This document shows, in pieces, positions 33,515 to 41,746 of a stretch of DNA of 64,000 nucleotides. The notes under the pieces are model-generated. The model saw nothing but the letters and a program-made list of their open reading frames with translations, searched no databases and was not told the DNA's origin. The position numbers were made by a program, and so were the translations under genes. This DNA is from an uncultured Eubacteriales bacterium (GTDB taxonomy: Bacteria; Bacillota; Clostridia; Peptostreptococcales; Anaerovoracaceae): assembly GCA_900542295.1 (NCBI GenBank), contig UQNJ01000007.1, forward strand, positions 1 to 64,000, written 5' to 3'. The number at the start of each line of letters is the position of its first letter. Position 1 is the stretch's first letter.

Positions 33515-34518
33515 TCAAAAAATATATACATGAATTATGTCCTTTTGCAGATTCTCTCAATCTGCCCCAGCCGTTGAAAAAAAAGGGTTATTCAGTAAAC
33601 ATCATTGCCCTCGGCGATGTCGGCGCAACACTTCTTTTAGGACTGAAACTTTTAGGAGGAGATATCATAGACAATATCGGAATCTACGATATGAACCCGG
33701 CAGTTATAAAAAGATATGAAATGGAAATGAATCAGATAGGACTTCCTTTCAATAGTGATGAAAGCGTTTATCGTGAGCTGCCGTGTCAGCTTAAACAGAC
33801 TCTCCCGAATATCAGAGGCATCGCAGAAAATGAGATTTTTGACTGCGACATGGTTGTATTTTGTGCAAGCAAATCTGTCCCGCCGATTCAACCGGGCTCA
33901 AATATAGATGTCAGGATGGTTCAGTTTGAAGCAAACCGCAAAATAGCATCGCATTACGGGAATCTTGCCGGCAAATCCGGATTCAAGGGTATTTTTGCCG
34001 TTGTTTCTGATCCTGTAGACCCTCTGTGCAAAGAAGTTCTTCTTTCATCGGGACTGTCGCCGGGGCAGATTAAAGGCTATGGTCTTGGAGTAATGAACAA
34101 GAGAGCCCAATACTTCTCTCATACCGATGAAGTATTTTCATCCTACGATAGAGAGGGCAGAGCCTATGGTCCTCATGGCAGTGACCTTGTAATTGCCAAC
34201 AGTATCGAAAATTATGATGATGAGATTTCGTGCCGTCTTACCAAACTGACTGTAGATGCCAACCTGAAAATCAGAGATATTGGATTTAAACCATATATTG
34301 CGCCCGCAATATCCTCAGGTGCAATGTCTCTCCTTCTCACATTGACACAGCAATGGCACTACAGTTCTGTATATCTGGGTCATGCAGATAACGGTGCTTT
34401 CCTTGGTATAAAAAATCGCATAACAGGCAGCCACACAGAAATCGAAGATATACCTGTTCCTGTAAATCTTTATAACCGAATAAAGCGAGCCTATGAGAAC
34501 TTATGTAAATTAGTGTAA
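33511..34518 (+). CDS. Lactate/malate dehydrogenase-like protein
   Basis: 335 residues. The Rossmann core has IIALGDVGAT (residues 31-40; first Gly of the usual GxGxxG replaced by Ala) and an acidic residue after strand 2 (IYDMN). The second half resembles LDH/MDH: VVSDPVDPL (165-172, Asp where the family has Asn in SNPVD), MNKRAQYF (195-202) near the substrate Arg region, and GPHGSD with the catalytic-type H222. A 2-hydroxyacid-like NAD(P) reaction on an unusual substrate is plausible. It overlaps the mosaic gene by ATGA, so the two are coupled. Confidence 0.75.
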   Translation: MIKKYIHELCPFADSLNLPQPLKKKGYSVNIIALGDVGATLLLGLKLLGGDIIDNIGIYDMNPAVIKRYEMEMNQIGLPFNSDESVYRELPCQLKQTLPNIRGIAENEIFDCDMVVFCASKSVPPIQPGSNIDVRMVQFEANRKIASHYGNLAGKSGFKGIFAVVSDPVDPLCKEVLLSSGLSPGQIKGYGLGVMNKRAQYFSHTDEVFSSYDREGRAYGPHGSDLVIANSIENYDDEISCRLTKLTVDANLKIRDIGFKPYIAPAISSGAMSLLLTLTQQWHYSSVYLGHADNGAFLGIKNRITGSHTEIEDIPVPVNLYNRIKRAYENLCKLV

Positions 34519-34531
34519 CGGAGATGATTTT

Positions 34532-35656
34532 ATGAAACTTTATGTTGTCGATTTTACCTCTCACAGCAATGTTGATCGACTTTCAAAACTTTTAGATATT
34601 ACTTTATCCAAGTCATTGGAATCAAAAAATAATATTGAAGTTGTCAGAATATCCTCTGCCGAGGAATTCTATAAAGCTACTTCATCGGGAAGCTTAAAAG
34701 GCTGCCCGCTGTTTTTTGCCGTTTCTTTAGACAAAGGAGGCTTTAATCGTAATGCTTATGAAACTCTTTCGTTTTTAAATTCTTCTCTTGAAAGGCAATA
34801 CCTTTCGGGATGCTTTGGAGCAGTGGCTGTAGATGGACAAGGTGAAATGTTTACAAAAGACATAGGCCGCCGTCTTGTTTTCGCCGCCAACTTGTCAGGA
34901 TGCGCTTTTCCGGGCAAGCCTCTTGTTGAGGCAACAGGAAGTCTTGCCAACTTCAAAGTTTTAGCAAAGCTTCAAAATACCACCTTGGAAAAGACTTACG
35001 AAAAAAGCCTTACTATGCTGATAGAAAAGCTTTTATCCTTTGCCGGCTTCTTATCGTCATCCGGTGATACTTCAATGTCCGAAAAACCTAAAATTCTTGC
35101 AATTCATGCAGGTAACAAGACAACCTCAAACAGTTATCTCTTATGGAAAATGGTCTCTGAGGACTTGGGTTCCCATGCGGAAATCGAAGAAATATCCATT
35201 CGTAACGGTGAGCTTACCGACTGCCGTGGATGTAAGTATGAAGACTGTCTTCATTTCGGAGAAAAAGGCCGGTGCTTTTACGGCGGCGTCATGACCGATA
35301 AAGTATATCCCGCCATAATCAACTGCGATATCCTTATGTTGATATGCCCCAACTACAACGATTCTGTAACAGCAAATATTATGGCATTTATAAACAGACT
35401 TACCTCTGTTTTCAGAGCCCATGATTTCAGCCGTAAAAAAATATTTTCAATTATAGTCTCAGGTTACAGCGGCGGAGACATTGTTGCACAGCAGATTATA
35501 GGTGCCATCAATATGAACAAGAATTTTGTTCTTCCTTCGTCATTTGCCATGATAGAAACTGCCAACAAGCCTAAAGAAATTTTAAATATTACAGACATAA
35601 AAGAAAAAGCGGCAAAATTTGCCGCCAATATTCTGCAATCACAGTATAATATCTAA
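34532..35656 (+). CDS. Double flavodoxin-like / NADPH-dependent FMN reductase-like protein with Cys cluster
   Basis: 374 residues with two flavodoxin-like halves. The N-terminal half (1-180) is degenerate. The C-terminal half (187-370) begins KILAIHAGNKTTSNS, the phosphate-binding region of FMN reductases, and carries C231-x2-C234-x4-C239-x8-C248, like the cluster-binding loop of iron-sulfur flavoproteins, followed by CDILMLICPNYNDSV. It lies 13 bases after the LDH-like gene behind ACGGAG. Electron transfer for the operon's pathway is the likely role (inference). Confidence 0.75.
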   Translation: MKLYVVDFTSHSNVDRLSKLLDITLSKSLESKNNIEVVRISSAEEFYKATSSGSLKGCPLFFAVSLDKGGFNRNAYETLSFLNSSLERQYLSGCFGAVAVDGQGEMFTKDIGRRLVFAANLSGCAFPGKPLVEATGSLANFKVLAKLQNTTLEKTYEKSLTMLIEKLLSFAGFLSSSGDTSMSEKPKILAIHAGNKTTSNSYLLWKMVSEDLGSHAEIEEISIRNGELTDCRGCKYEDCLHFGEKGRCFYGGVMTDKVYPAIINCDILMLICPNYNDSVTANIMAFINRLTSVFRAHDFSRKKIFSIIVSGYSGGDIVAQQIIGAINMNKNFVLPSSFAMIETANKPKEILNITDIKEKAAKFAANILQSQYNI

Positions 35657-36534
35657 TTTCCCCGGTTATCTTCTTTTACAAAAGCAACTATGACCGTTGC
35701 CGTAAGTATGAGTATACAGCCTATAACTCCCTTGTAGGAAAAGCTCTCGCCGTAGATTGCAACACCCACAAGCACACTTGTTATAGGCTCAAGCGTACTT
35801 AATATAGCTGCGCTCTGACCACCTGTATACTTAACTCCCGTCTGAAAGCCCAATACCGCTATAAATGAAACGCATACAGCAAACAGCGATGCCATTATCC
35901 ATCCCTGCGGTGAAAACGGCAAGTCCATCTCTCCCAACATAACAGCAACTGTTCCTATCAGAACCGATGCCACCGAATTCATGTAAAAAATAAGCTTAAG
36001 GGAGTGTGTCCGGCTAAGCTCACTCTTGTCCAGATACAATATATAAAACGCATATGTGTTTCCGGAAGCAAACGCAAGGAAAATACCCATAATGCTTGCC
36101 TCTGCCTCTCCGTCATAAAACAGAAACATTCCCGCAAGACACATGGCAACGCACAAGAGCTTTAACGGATTTACTTTCTCTCTGAGAAACACCATGCTGA
36201 AAACTATTACCATAGCCGGGTAACAAAAATGCAAGGTGGTTGCCATTCCTGTCGGAATATAATTATATGAGAAAAACAGAAGCAACGATGTTCCGCCGTA
36301 CCCTGCAATCGTTATCAGGCAAATCTTTGCAAACTGCTTACCTGTTACAGATAGCGGAACTTTTTTAATCTTTAAATAGCAATATATCGGAAGCAGCGAT
36401 AAGAAAAATCTGCAAAATGCCGCACTCAGCGTACTGCCGCCCATGGACTTCAAATATTGCATGAACATGGGCACAAAGCCGAAACATATTGCCGAAATTA
36501 TCACCGCTGCTACGCCAAGAGTCCGTTTACTCAT
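35653..36534 (-). CDS. DMT superfamily (EamA) transporter
   Basis: 293 residues, ten predicted membrane helices in two EamA repeats (starts MSKRTLGVAAVIISAICFGF; second repeat with GIFLAFASGNTYAFYILYLDKSE and ILSTLEPITSVLVGVAIYGESF). Such proteins export amino acids or metabolites; the substrate cannot be read. It follows asnS by 11 bases, in the same direction. Its stop codon overlaps the stop of the convergent flavodoxin-like gene by two bases, so no terminator fits between them. Confidence 0.88.
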   Translation of the reverse strand: MSKRTLGVAAVIISAICFGFVPMFMQYLKSMGGSTLSAAFCRFFLSLLPIYCYLKIKKVPLSVTGKQFAKICLITIAGYGGTSLLLFFSYNYIPTGMATTLHFCYPAMVIVFSMVFLREKVNPLKLLCVAMCLAGMFLFYDGEAEASIMGIFLAFASGNTYAFYILYLDKSELSRTHSLKLIFYMNSVASVLIGTVAVMLGEMDLPFSPQGWIMASLFAVCVSFIAVLGFQTGVKYTGGQSAAILSTLEPITSVLVGVAIYGESFSYKGVIGCILILTATVIVAFVKEDNRGN

Positions 36535-36545
36535 TTTGTCATGCC

Positions 36546-37940
36546 TTAAAATTCAGCCGTCTTTGGAGTTCTCGGGAACGGAAGCACATCTCTGATATTG
36601 CTCATTCCCGTTATATACATTATGATTCTTTCAAATCCAAGGCCATAGCCTGCATGCTTTACTCCGCCGTATTTTCTAAGGTCAAGATACCACCAATAAT
36701 CCTGTTCGTTAAGACCGAGCTCTTTCATTCTTGCCGTAAGAACATCAAGTCTTTCCTCTCTCTGGCTTCCTCCTACGATTTCACCTACTCCCGGAACAAG
36801 CAAGTCGCATGCGGCTACTGTCTTTCCGTCGTCATTGAGGCGCATATAGAATGCCTTGATATCCTTAGGATAATCGGTTACAAACAGAGGTTTTTTGAAA
36901 ATCTCTTCTGTAAGGAATCTTTCGTGTTCAGTTTGCAGGTCTATTCCCCACTCTACCGGATACTGGAATTCCTTTCCGGATTTTTTAAGCAGTTCAACTG
37001 CTTCTGTATATGTCACACGGCCAAAATCTGAATTTGCTATCTTAGTAAGTCTTTCTATCAGCCCTTTATCGACAAAGCTGTTGAAAAACGCCATTTCTTC
37101 AGGAGCGTTTTCAAGCACATAATTGATGATGTACTTTATCATTGCCTCCGCCAGTTCCATGTTATCCTCAAGGTCTGCAAATGCAATTTCAGGCTCTATC
37201 ATCCAGAATTCCGATGCATGTCTTGCAGTATTGGAATTTTCTGCTCTGAAAGTAGGGCCGAATGTATATACATTTCTGAAAGCTAAAGCATAAGTCTCAG
37301 CCTCTAACTGTCCGCTTACAGTAAGATTTGTTTCTTTTCCGAAAAAGTCTCCGCTGTAATCTATTTTTCCTTCCTCCGTCTTTGGCAGGTTATCCATATC
37401 TAAAGTGGTTACTCTGAACATTTCTCCTGCACCCTCGGCATCGCTTCCTGTAATTATAGGAGTGTGAACATATACGAAATTCTGTTCCTGGAAAAACTTG
37501 TGTATTGCATATGCCACAAGGGAACGCACTCTGAAAACTGCCGAAAATGTGTTGCTTCTCGGTCTTAAGTGTGCTATTTCTCTAAGGAACTCCATAGTAT
37601 GTCTCTTTGGCTGAAGCGGATAATCCGGCGTTGAAGTTGCTTCTACGCAGATTTCTCTCGCCTTGATTTCAAATGGCTGCTTTGCATTTGGAGTAACGGC
37701 AACAACGCCTCTTACTTTAAGGGCTGTAGCTACATATGCCTTGGAAATTTCCTCAAAGTTATTTATAAATTCTTCTTCATAAACTACCTGCACGGATTTG
37801 AAAAATGAGCCGTCATTAAGCTCGATAAATCCAAACTTGTTGGAATTTCTGTTATTTCTTACCCATCCTTTGACGATAACTTCTTCGTCCTTATATTGGT
37901 CTGTGTTTCTGAAAAGTTCTCTCAATAATATTTCTTTCAT
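36546..37940 (-). CDS. asnS: Asparaginyl-tRNA synthetase
   Basis: 464 residues, class IIb synthetase. An OB-fold anticodon domain at the N-terminus (VIVKGWVRNNRNSNKFGFIELNDGS), motif 2 FRAENSNTARHASEFWMIEPEIAF and motif 3 GYGLGFERIIMYITGMSNIRDVLPFPRTP. The H-x-S-E-F-W-M-I-E pattern marks AsnRS rather than AspRS. No T-box leader was found in the 230 bases upstream. Confidence 0.96.
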   Translation of the reverse strand: MKEILLRELFRNTDQYKDEEVIVKGWVRNNRNSNKFGFIELNDGSFFKSVQVVYEEEFINNFEEISKAYVATALKVRGVVAVTPNAKQPFEIKAREICVEATSTPDYPLQPKRHTMEFLREIAHLRPRSNTFSAVFRVRSLVAYAIHKFFQEQNFVYVHTPIITGSDAEGAGEMFRVTTLDMDNLPKTEEGKIDYSGDFFGKETNLTVSGQLEAETYALAFRNVYTFGPTFRAENSNTARHASEFWMIEPEIAFADLEDNMELAEAMIKYIINYVLENAPEEMAFFNSFVDKGLIERLTKIANSDFGRVTYTEAVELLKKSGKEFQYPVEWGIDLQTEHERFLTEEIFKKPLFVTDYPKDIKAFYMRLNDDGKTVAACDLLVPGVGEIVGGSQREERLDVLTARMKELGLNEQDYWWYLDLRKYGGVKHAGYGLGFERIIMYITGMSNIRDVLPFPRTPKTAEF

Positions 37941-38113
37941 CTCATATTACCTTCTTCTTTTTTTACAGCTGAAAAGCTGCATACTATTTGTTATTATATA
38001 ATAAATAAACAGCAGTTTCAAGGTTTCAAAGGCAAATATCGATTCTTCCCTAAAATCCGACTATTTGACAAGCCTTTTACGGAGATATTCTATTTCCGAT
38101 GTGCCCATCATAT

Positions 38114-38148
38114 AAAAGACCCACAAGAATATTCTTGCAGGTCCTTTT
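38114..38148 (-). terminator. Terminator after the broken VanZ gene
   Basis: The AAAAGACCC / GGTCCTTTT stem with a CAAGAATATTCTTG centre is followed by T-rich sequence on the minus strand, 22 bases after the VanZ-like stop. Confidence 0.7.
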
Positions 38149-38169
38149 AATAAATAGCTTAGCAATTTT

Positions 38170-38772
38170 TTATATGTCGTTATTCTTTTCTATGCCATGA
38201 CTTTTATTCCAAAACTTTACCAATAAGAATCCCAAAACCCCGCCTGTTATATTTGTTATAATATCGATTATATCAACAACAGCAGTTGAGGTGTACCCAT
38301 GTATCATTTCAAAATACTGAAGGCTTTCGATAATTATTGACATTATTAACATGAATATAGCAGTCGTACTCAGCTTTTTAAACACTTTCAAACCGCTCAC
38401 ATATCCTAAAATTGATATAGGTGCAAATAAGATAACATTGCCGGCAATATTGATTAACTGAGCTCTGCTTAAAAACATTAACAATATCGGTTTCAAGCTG
38501 AAATTAAAAACTGCATTTTATTCATTGATTCCGGGAAACTCTATCGGCAAAAGCGTAAAAGACATCAGTATTACAAAGTAGAAAGCAAAAAATGCCTTAG
38601 CTAAGTATTCTTTAGGAACAAATTTCCTGCGTTTAATTGTTATATATATTATAAAATGTATCACAAACACAGCTATAATATATTTAATAATCAACCGCAT
38701 ATCAATGACATACGCAATACCTTTACCGTCTAAGCTGTCCAATGCAAGATTCTCAAGATATCCTAATAACAT
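38170..38772 (-). pseudogene. VanZ-like membrane protein interrupted by an in-frame TAA
   Basis: One frame of about 200 codons reads as a VanZ-family protein: membrane helices near the start, then FTLLPIEFPGINE, and after the break INIAGNVILFAPISILGYVSG, which is the family's conserved core, with VVDIIDIITNITGGVLGF near the end. TAA at 38520-38518 interrupts it. Reading through gives INE-stop-NAVFNFSLKPILLM in the same frame. CAA to TAA would explain it. The downstream half could start at a TTG (38496) but would lack the first helices. VanZ proteins are poorly understood; some give low-level teicoplanin resistance. Confidence 0.8.
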
Positions 38773-39080
38773 TCCTCTTCTCCCCCCCTGTTATGCGGCT
38801 AAAAAGTCATGCTCCTGCACTGTGAAAATTCGATAACCGCAAGCTTGGTTACTTTTGTGATTTCTAACTTTTGTATTGAAGCTATTGTTTTCTTTTATTG
38901 TTGTTTTTAGTTTAACAAATAAAAAAAGGGGGGGCGTCAACTGATATCTTGGATAAAATTATATTTTTAGTATTACTGTGAAAATCAACCTCACTTCTTG
39001 CGTATATGCGCCTTTTTCCAACTTGAAAAATTCTTTCCTTATGATAAAATTAACTCAACGAACTTGTCAGGAGGCTTTCT
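38773..39080. other. 308-base divergent intergenic region with homopolymer tracts
   Basis: It holds the VanZ ribosome site inside a run of seven C (38782-38788, read as G7 on minus), a second tract of seven A followed by seven G (about 38931-38944, plus strand), and the promoter of the DtxR-like gene. No gene or hairpin of note was seen. A/T-rich spacer otherwise. Confidence 0.6.
39023..39050 (+). promoter_or_regulatory. Promoter of the DtxR/MntR-like gene
   Basis: TTGAAA (39023-39028), 16 bases, TAAAAT (39045-39050), 30 bases before the ATG. Confidence 0.6.
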
Positions 39081-39440
39081 ATGAATATATACGAATCTGC
39101 CGAAAATTATCTTGAGGCAATTCTCATAATAAAAAATGAAAAAGGTACTGTCCGCTCAATTGACATTGCCAATCATCTCAATTTTTCCAAACCCAGCGTC
39201 AGCGTAGCAATGAAAAACCTCAAGCAAAACGGCTATATAAGCATAGATTCGGACGGTCACATTTCTTTAAATGAATCCGGTCAAAAAATTGCAGAAAAAA
39301 TATACGAAAGGCATACTCTTATCTCCAATTGGCTTATGAAGCTTGGTGTTTCCCCAAAAACTGCTTCAGAGGATGCCTGCCGCATAGAGCATATTCTTAG
39401 TGATGAAAGTTTTGAGGCCATTAAAAATCATGTGAAATAG
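39081..39440 (+). CDS. Short DtxR/MntR-family metal-dependent regulator
   Basis: 119 residues. The winged helix MNIYESAENYLEAILIIKNEKGTVRSIDIANHLNFSKPSVSVAMKNLKQNGYI is characteristic of MntR/DtxR. The dimerisation and metal-binding helix follows (ERHTLISNWLMKLGVSPKTASEDACRIEHILSDESFEAI, with E, H, C and H-type ligands). The SH3-like third domain is absent, as in MntR. It could be the sensor for the GTTAG palindromes at feoA/feoB, but the genes are 35 kb apart and this is only a hypothesis. AGGAGG before the ATG. Confidence 0.9.
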   Translation: MNIYESAENYLEAILIIKNEKGTVRSIDIANHLNFSKPSVSVAMKNLKQNGYISIDSDGHISLNESGQKIAEKIYERHTLISNWLMKLGVSPKTASEDACRIEHILSDESFEAIKNHVK

Positions 39441-39441
39441 A

Positions 39442-39697
39442 TTGACATCGTTATCAGGAATATACCTTATCTTATGCCGCCACAAAATCATGGTTTCAGC
39501 AGTATTTCTGTACAGCAAAATTTTCCGGCAGTCACTCCACCTTATGTTTCGGATGCCTAAACCACCGGTTTGCGTTTCATGATATCTTTCTACTTACCTC
39601 GGTTGCTTCCATCTGACCGCATCCTGTCTCCTCGGCTCCCCTTCCGGTTGCCTCAGACCATTAACTACCGAAAGCTTCACCGGAGCTTTCGGTTTTA
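39442..39697 (+). ncRNA. Candidate structured RNA gene between the metal regulator and tRNA-Leu
   Basis: This 336-base gap has no ORF worth calling, yet is clearly more GC-rich than other spacers in the window. A perfect TTGACA (39442-39447) stands at its start, with a weak CCTTAT 17 bases on. A strong hairpin with T-tail (39667-39697) closes it. Between are complementary segments such as GGATGC (39551) / GCATCC (39619), and repeated GGTTGC and ACCGGTT motifs. A transcript of about 220 nucleotides is suggested. I could not assign an RNA family; it lacks the hallmarks I know of tmRNA and RNase P RNA. Strand is inferred from the terminator. Confidence 0.42.
39667..39697 (+). terminator. Terminator of the candidate RNA / DtxR-like transcript
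   Basis: ACCGAAAGCT / AGCTTTCGGT stem with a seven-base loop, followed by TTTT. Confidence 0.75.
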
Positions 39698-39737
39698 CGC
39701 TTGCGCCTTCTCAGGTCCGAATCCGAATCAAATGTAT

Positions 39738-39776
39738 AAAAAAATTGAGAGGCTACATTGTAACCTCTCAATTTTT
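39738..39776 (-). terminator. Terminator after tRNA-Leu
   Basis: AAAAAATTGAGAGG / CCTCTCAATTTTTT arms directly beyond the tRNA 3' end. The tail on the minus strand is seven T. Confidence 0.88.
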
Positions 39777-39863
39777 TGGTGCGGATAAAAGGATTCGAAC
39801 CTTCATGAAGGAACCTTCACACGGACCTGAACCGTGCGCGTCTGCCAATTCCGCCATATCCGC
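39777..39863 (-). tRNA. tRNA-Leu (anticodon CAG)
   Basis: 87 nucleotides including CCA. The acceptor GCGGATA pairs with TATCCGC; the anticodon loop TTCAGGT gives CAG; the variable arm is long, as in class II tRNAs; the T loop is TTCGAAT. It reads CUG codons. Confidence 0.96.
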
Positions 39864-39916
39864 AAGTATTAGAAATGTCTTTATTTACCGACATTCCTAC
39901 TATACACTATTTTGTT

Positions 39917-41056
39917 CTAAATTTCAATAGAAAATTTCTTTTTATTTAACCTATTATAAACATTTCTTCTGAGCAACGCATATATTACCGAAAATATAGG
40001 TATGAAAACAAGCATTCCCAGTATTCCCGATATATTTCCGCCTACTACTACAGCAAACAGTGTCCATAATGCCGGCAGTCCTACGGAATTTCCTACAACT
40101 CTCGGATAAATTATCTGCCCTTCTATCTGCTGAACAATAAAGAAAACGACTATAAACCAGAACATCTTTTTTAAACTGATTACAGCCATAAGCATACAGC
40201 CGACTATAAGTCCGATAAAAGCTCCCACATACGGAATCAGAGCCATTGATCCTATAATAACAGCTATAGTTGCTGCATATGGGAAGTTTCCGATGAACAG
40301 CACAACAAAGAAGAGCATTCCAAGTATGACTGCTTCCAAGCACTGGCCCGAAAGAAAGTTTGCAAAAGTTCTATATGTAAGTGAAGCTATCTCACAAATA
40401 TTGTCAGCACGAGATTTGGATAAATAAGCATATGCTATCTGCTTTGCCTGTCTGCCAAGCTTTTTCTTTGATGCCAGAATGTATATTGCGAAAATCAGTC
40501 CAAACACAAAGTTTGCCATAACGCTGAATACACTTGTGGCTGCCTGCCCTGCTGTCGAAATGATAGTGTATGCACTTGATTTAATCGTTTCTACTATTTC
40601 CGCAGCATCTATTTCAGGAAAATATTTCTCCATCAACTCTGTATTTATTCCCATTTCATCAAGCGCTGCTATCCATCCCGGGTAAGATTTCTGCACAATT
40701 GTTGCTATACTTTTTATGGATTCCATAACATTCGGAAATATTACATTTCCGATAAAATATAACGTTATTACAAATATAGCGAAAGTTATGATTATACAAA
40801 CAGGAGTCTTTATCTTTTTCATAACGGAAGCCCCTGTCTTTTGCGACAATCTGTCTATCTGTCTTTCAAAAAAACTCATCGGAACATTTATTACAAATGC
40901 AATCGCTCCCCCAACCAGCAGCGGCATAAACAATCCTATTATCAAATTGAGCACACCCAAAACTTCACTGAAATTCATAAGCGCTGATATCAAAAGCACC
41001 CCTATCACCACAAGCAACAAATTTTGTTTGAACTTGTTGTCCGGTTTAATATCCAT
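39917..41056 (-). CDS. AI-2E family transporter
   Basis: 379 residues with about seven to eight membrane helices. The family signature is in the C-terminal half (FLSGQCLEAVILGMLFFVVLFIGNFPYAATIAVIIGSMALIPYVGAFIG, QQIEGQIIYPRVVGNSVGLPALWTLFAVVVGG). These permeases have been linked to export of AI-2 or to Na+/H+ exchange; the substrate here is unknown. Encoded 12 bases after the glycosyltransferase gene, probably in one operon with it. Confidence 0.92.
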   Translation of the reverse strand: MDIKPDNKFKQNLLLVVIGVLLISALMNFSEVLGVLNLIIGLFMPLLVGGAIAFVINVPMSFFERQIDRLSQKTGASVMKKIKTPVCIIITFAIFVITLYFIGNVIFPNVMESIKSIATIVQKSYPGWIAALDEMGINTELMEKYFPEIDAAEIVETIKSSAYTIISTAGQAATSVFSVMANFVFGLIFAIYILASKKKLGRQAKQIAYAYLSKSRADNICEIASLTYRTFANFLSGQCLEAVILGMLFFVVLFIGNFPYAATIAVIIGSMALIPYVGAFIGLIVGCMLMAVISLKKMFWFIVVFFIVQQIEGQIIYPRVVGNSVGLPALWTLFAVVVGGNISGILGMLVFIPIFSVIYALLRRNVYNRLNKKKFSIEI

Positions 41057-41068
41057 AAATAATCTCCT

Positions 41069-41746
41069 CTATTGAATCTGTCCTTCCTCTATATACCCTT
41101 CTTCTACCATACAGCTTACAACCTGCTGCCTCCGCTGTTCCGCAAGCTCAGGATTCACATCCGGAGAATAAACTGACGGCGCATTAGGAATGCCTGCAAG
41201 CATAGTTGCCTCATAGGCATTTATCTGTACGGGTTTCTTTCCGAAATATCCTATACACGCATCATAGACATTATAATACCCCGAGCCAAAATATATTGAG
41301 TTCACATATAACTCGAATATTTCATCCTTTTCATACAGCTTTTCTATGTCTCTTGCCACAAAAATTTCCGCAAGCTTTCGACTTATTTTTTTATCCTGCT
41401 CAAAATACATATTTCTTGCAAGTTGCTGAGTTATTGTGCTTCCTCCTTGACTTAACTCGCCTGCTTTAATGTTACTTATTACTGCCCTTCCTATTGAAAA
41501 TATGTCATATCCTTTATGCTTTTCAAATCTTTTGTCCTCAACTGCAATTACTGCATTGACATAAGTATCAGTAAGCTGACTATATGGCGTATAATGCTCA
41601 ACAGACTGTATCTGCGCTACCTTTTCATCTATCGGCACATTTTTTACAGCCTCTTCGTAAGCTTCTTTAGCCTCATGATATGTAATTCCCGCAAAAAATG
41701 CTGCCACAATAATAAGTAATATTAAAAGTCGTTTAATAAGCTTCAT
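41069..41746 (-). CDS. Monofunctional peptidoglycan glycosyltransferase (GT51)
   Basis: 225 residues. A signal-anchor helix (residues 6-24) is followed by a GT51 domain with the catalytic Glu motif AVEDKRFEKHKGYD and GGSTITQQLARNMYF; the second Glu lies in KDEIFELYVNSIYFG. There is no transpeptidase domain, so it polymerises lipid II without cross-linking. It overlaps the upstream GntR gene by 14 bases. Confidence 0.93.
   Translation of the reverse strand: MKLIKRLLILLIIVAAFFAGITYHEAKEAYEEAVKNVPIDEKVAQIQSVEHYTPYSQLTDTYVNAVIAVEDKRFEKHKGYDIFSIGRAVISNIKAGELSQGGSTITQQLARNMYFEQDKKISRKLAEIFVARDIEKLYEKDEIFELYVNSIYFGSGYYNVYDACIGYFGKKPVQINAYEATMLAGIPNAPSVYSPDVNPELAEQRRQQVVSCMVEEGYIEEGQIQ

Noticed and set aside
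36546..37940. Aspartyl-tRNA synthetase instead of AsnRS
   Set aside because: The motif 2 region HASEFWMIEPEIAF and the absence of the GAD insertion domain identify AsnRS.
37941..38169. T-box leader before asnS (also looked for before cysS/cysE and proS)
   Set aside because: No TGGNACCRCG-like T-box sequence or specifier stem was found. proS and cysS begin within a few bases of, or overlap, their upstream genes.
26256..38520. Genetic code change in which TAG and TAA mean Gln, suggested by two in-frame stops
   Set aside because: Intact genes of the window end normally at TAA and TAG (for example the minus-strand EamA gene ends with TAG and the flavodoxin-like gene with TAA), so ordinary nonsense mutations are simpler.
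39560..39777. Small ORFs in the gap before tRNA-Leu
   Set aside because: They lack ribosome sites, have arginine/serine/proline-rich shadow-like composition, and overlap the strong hairpin and the tRNA terminator.
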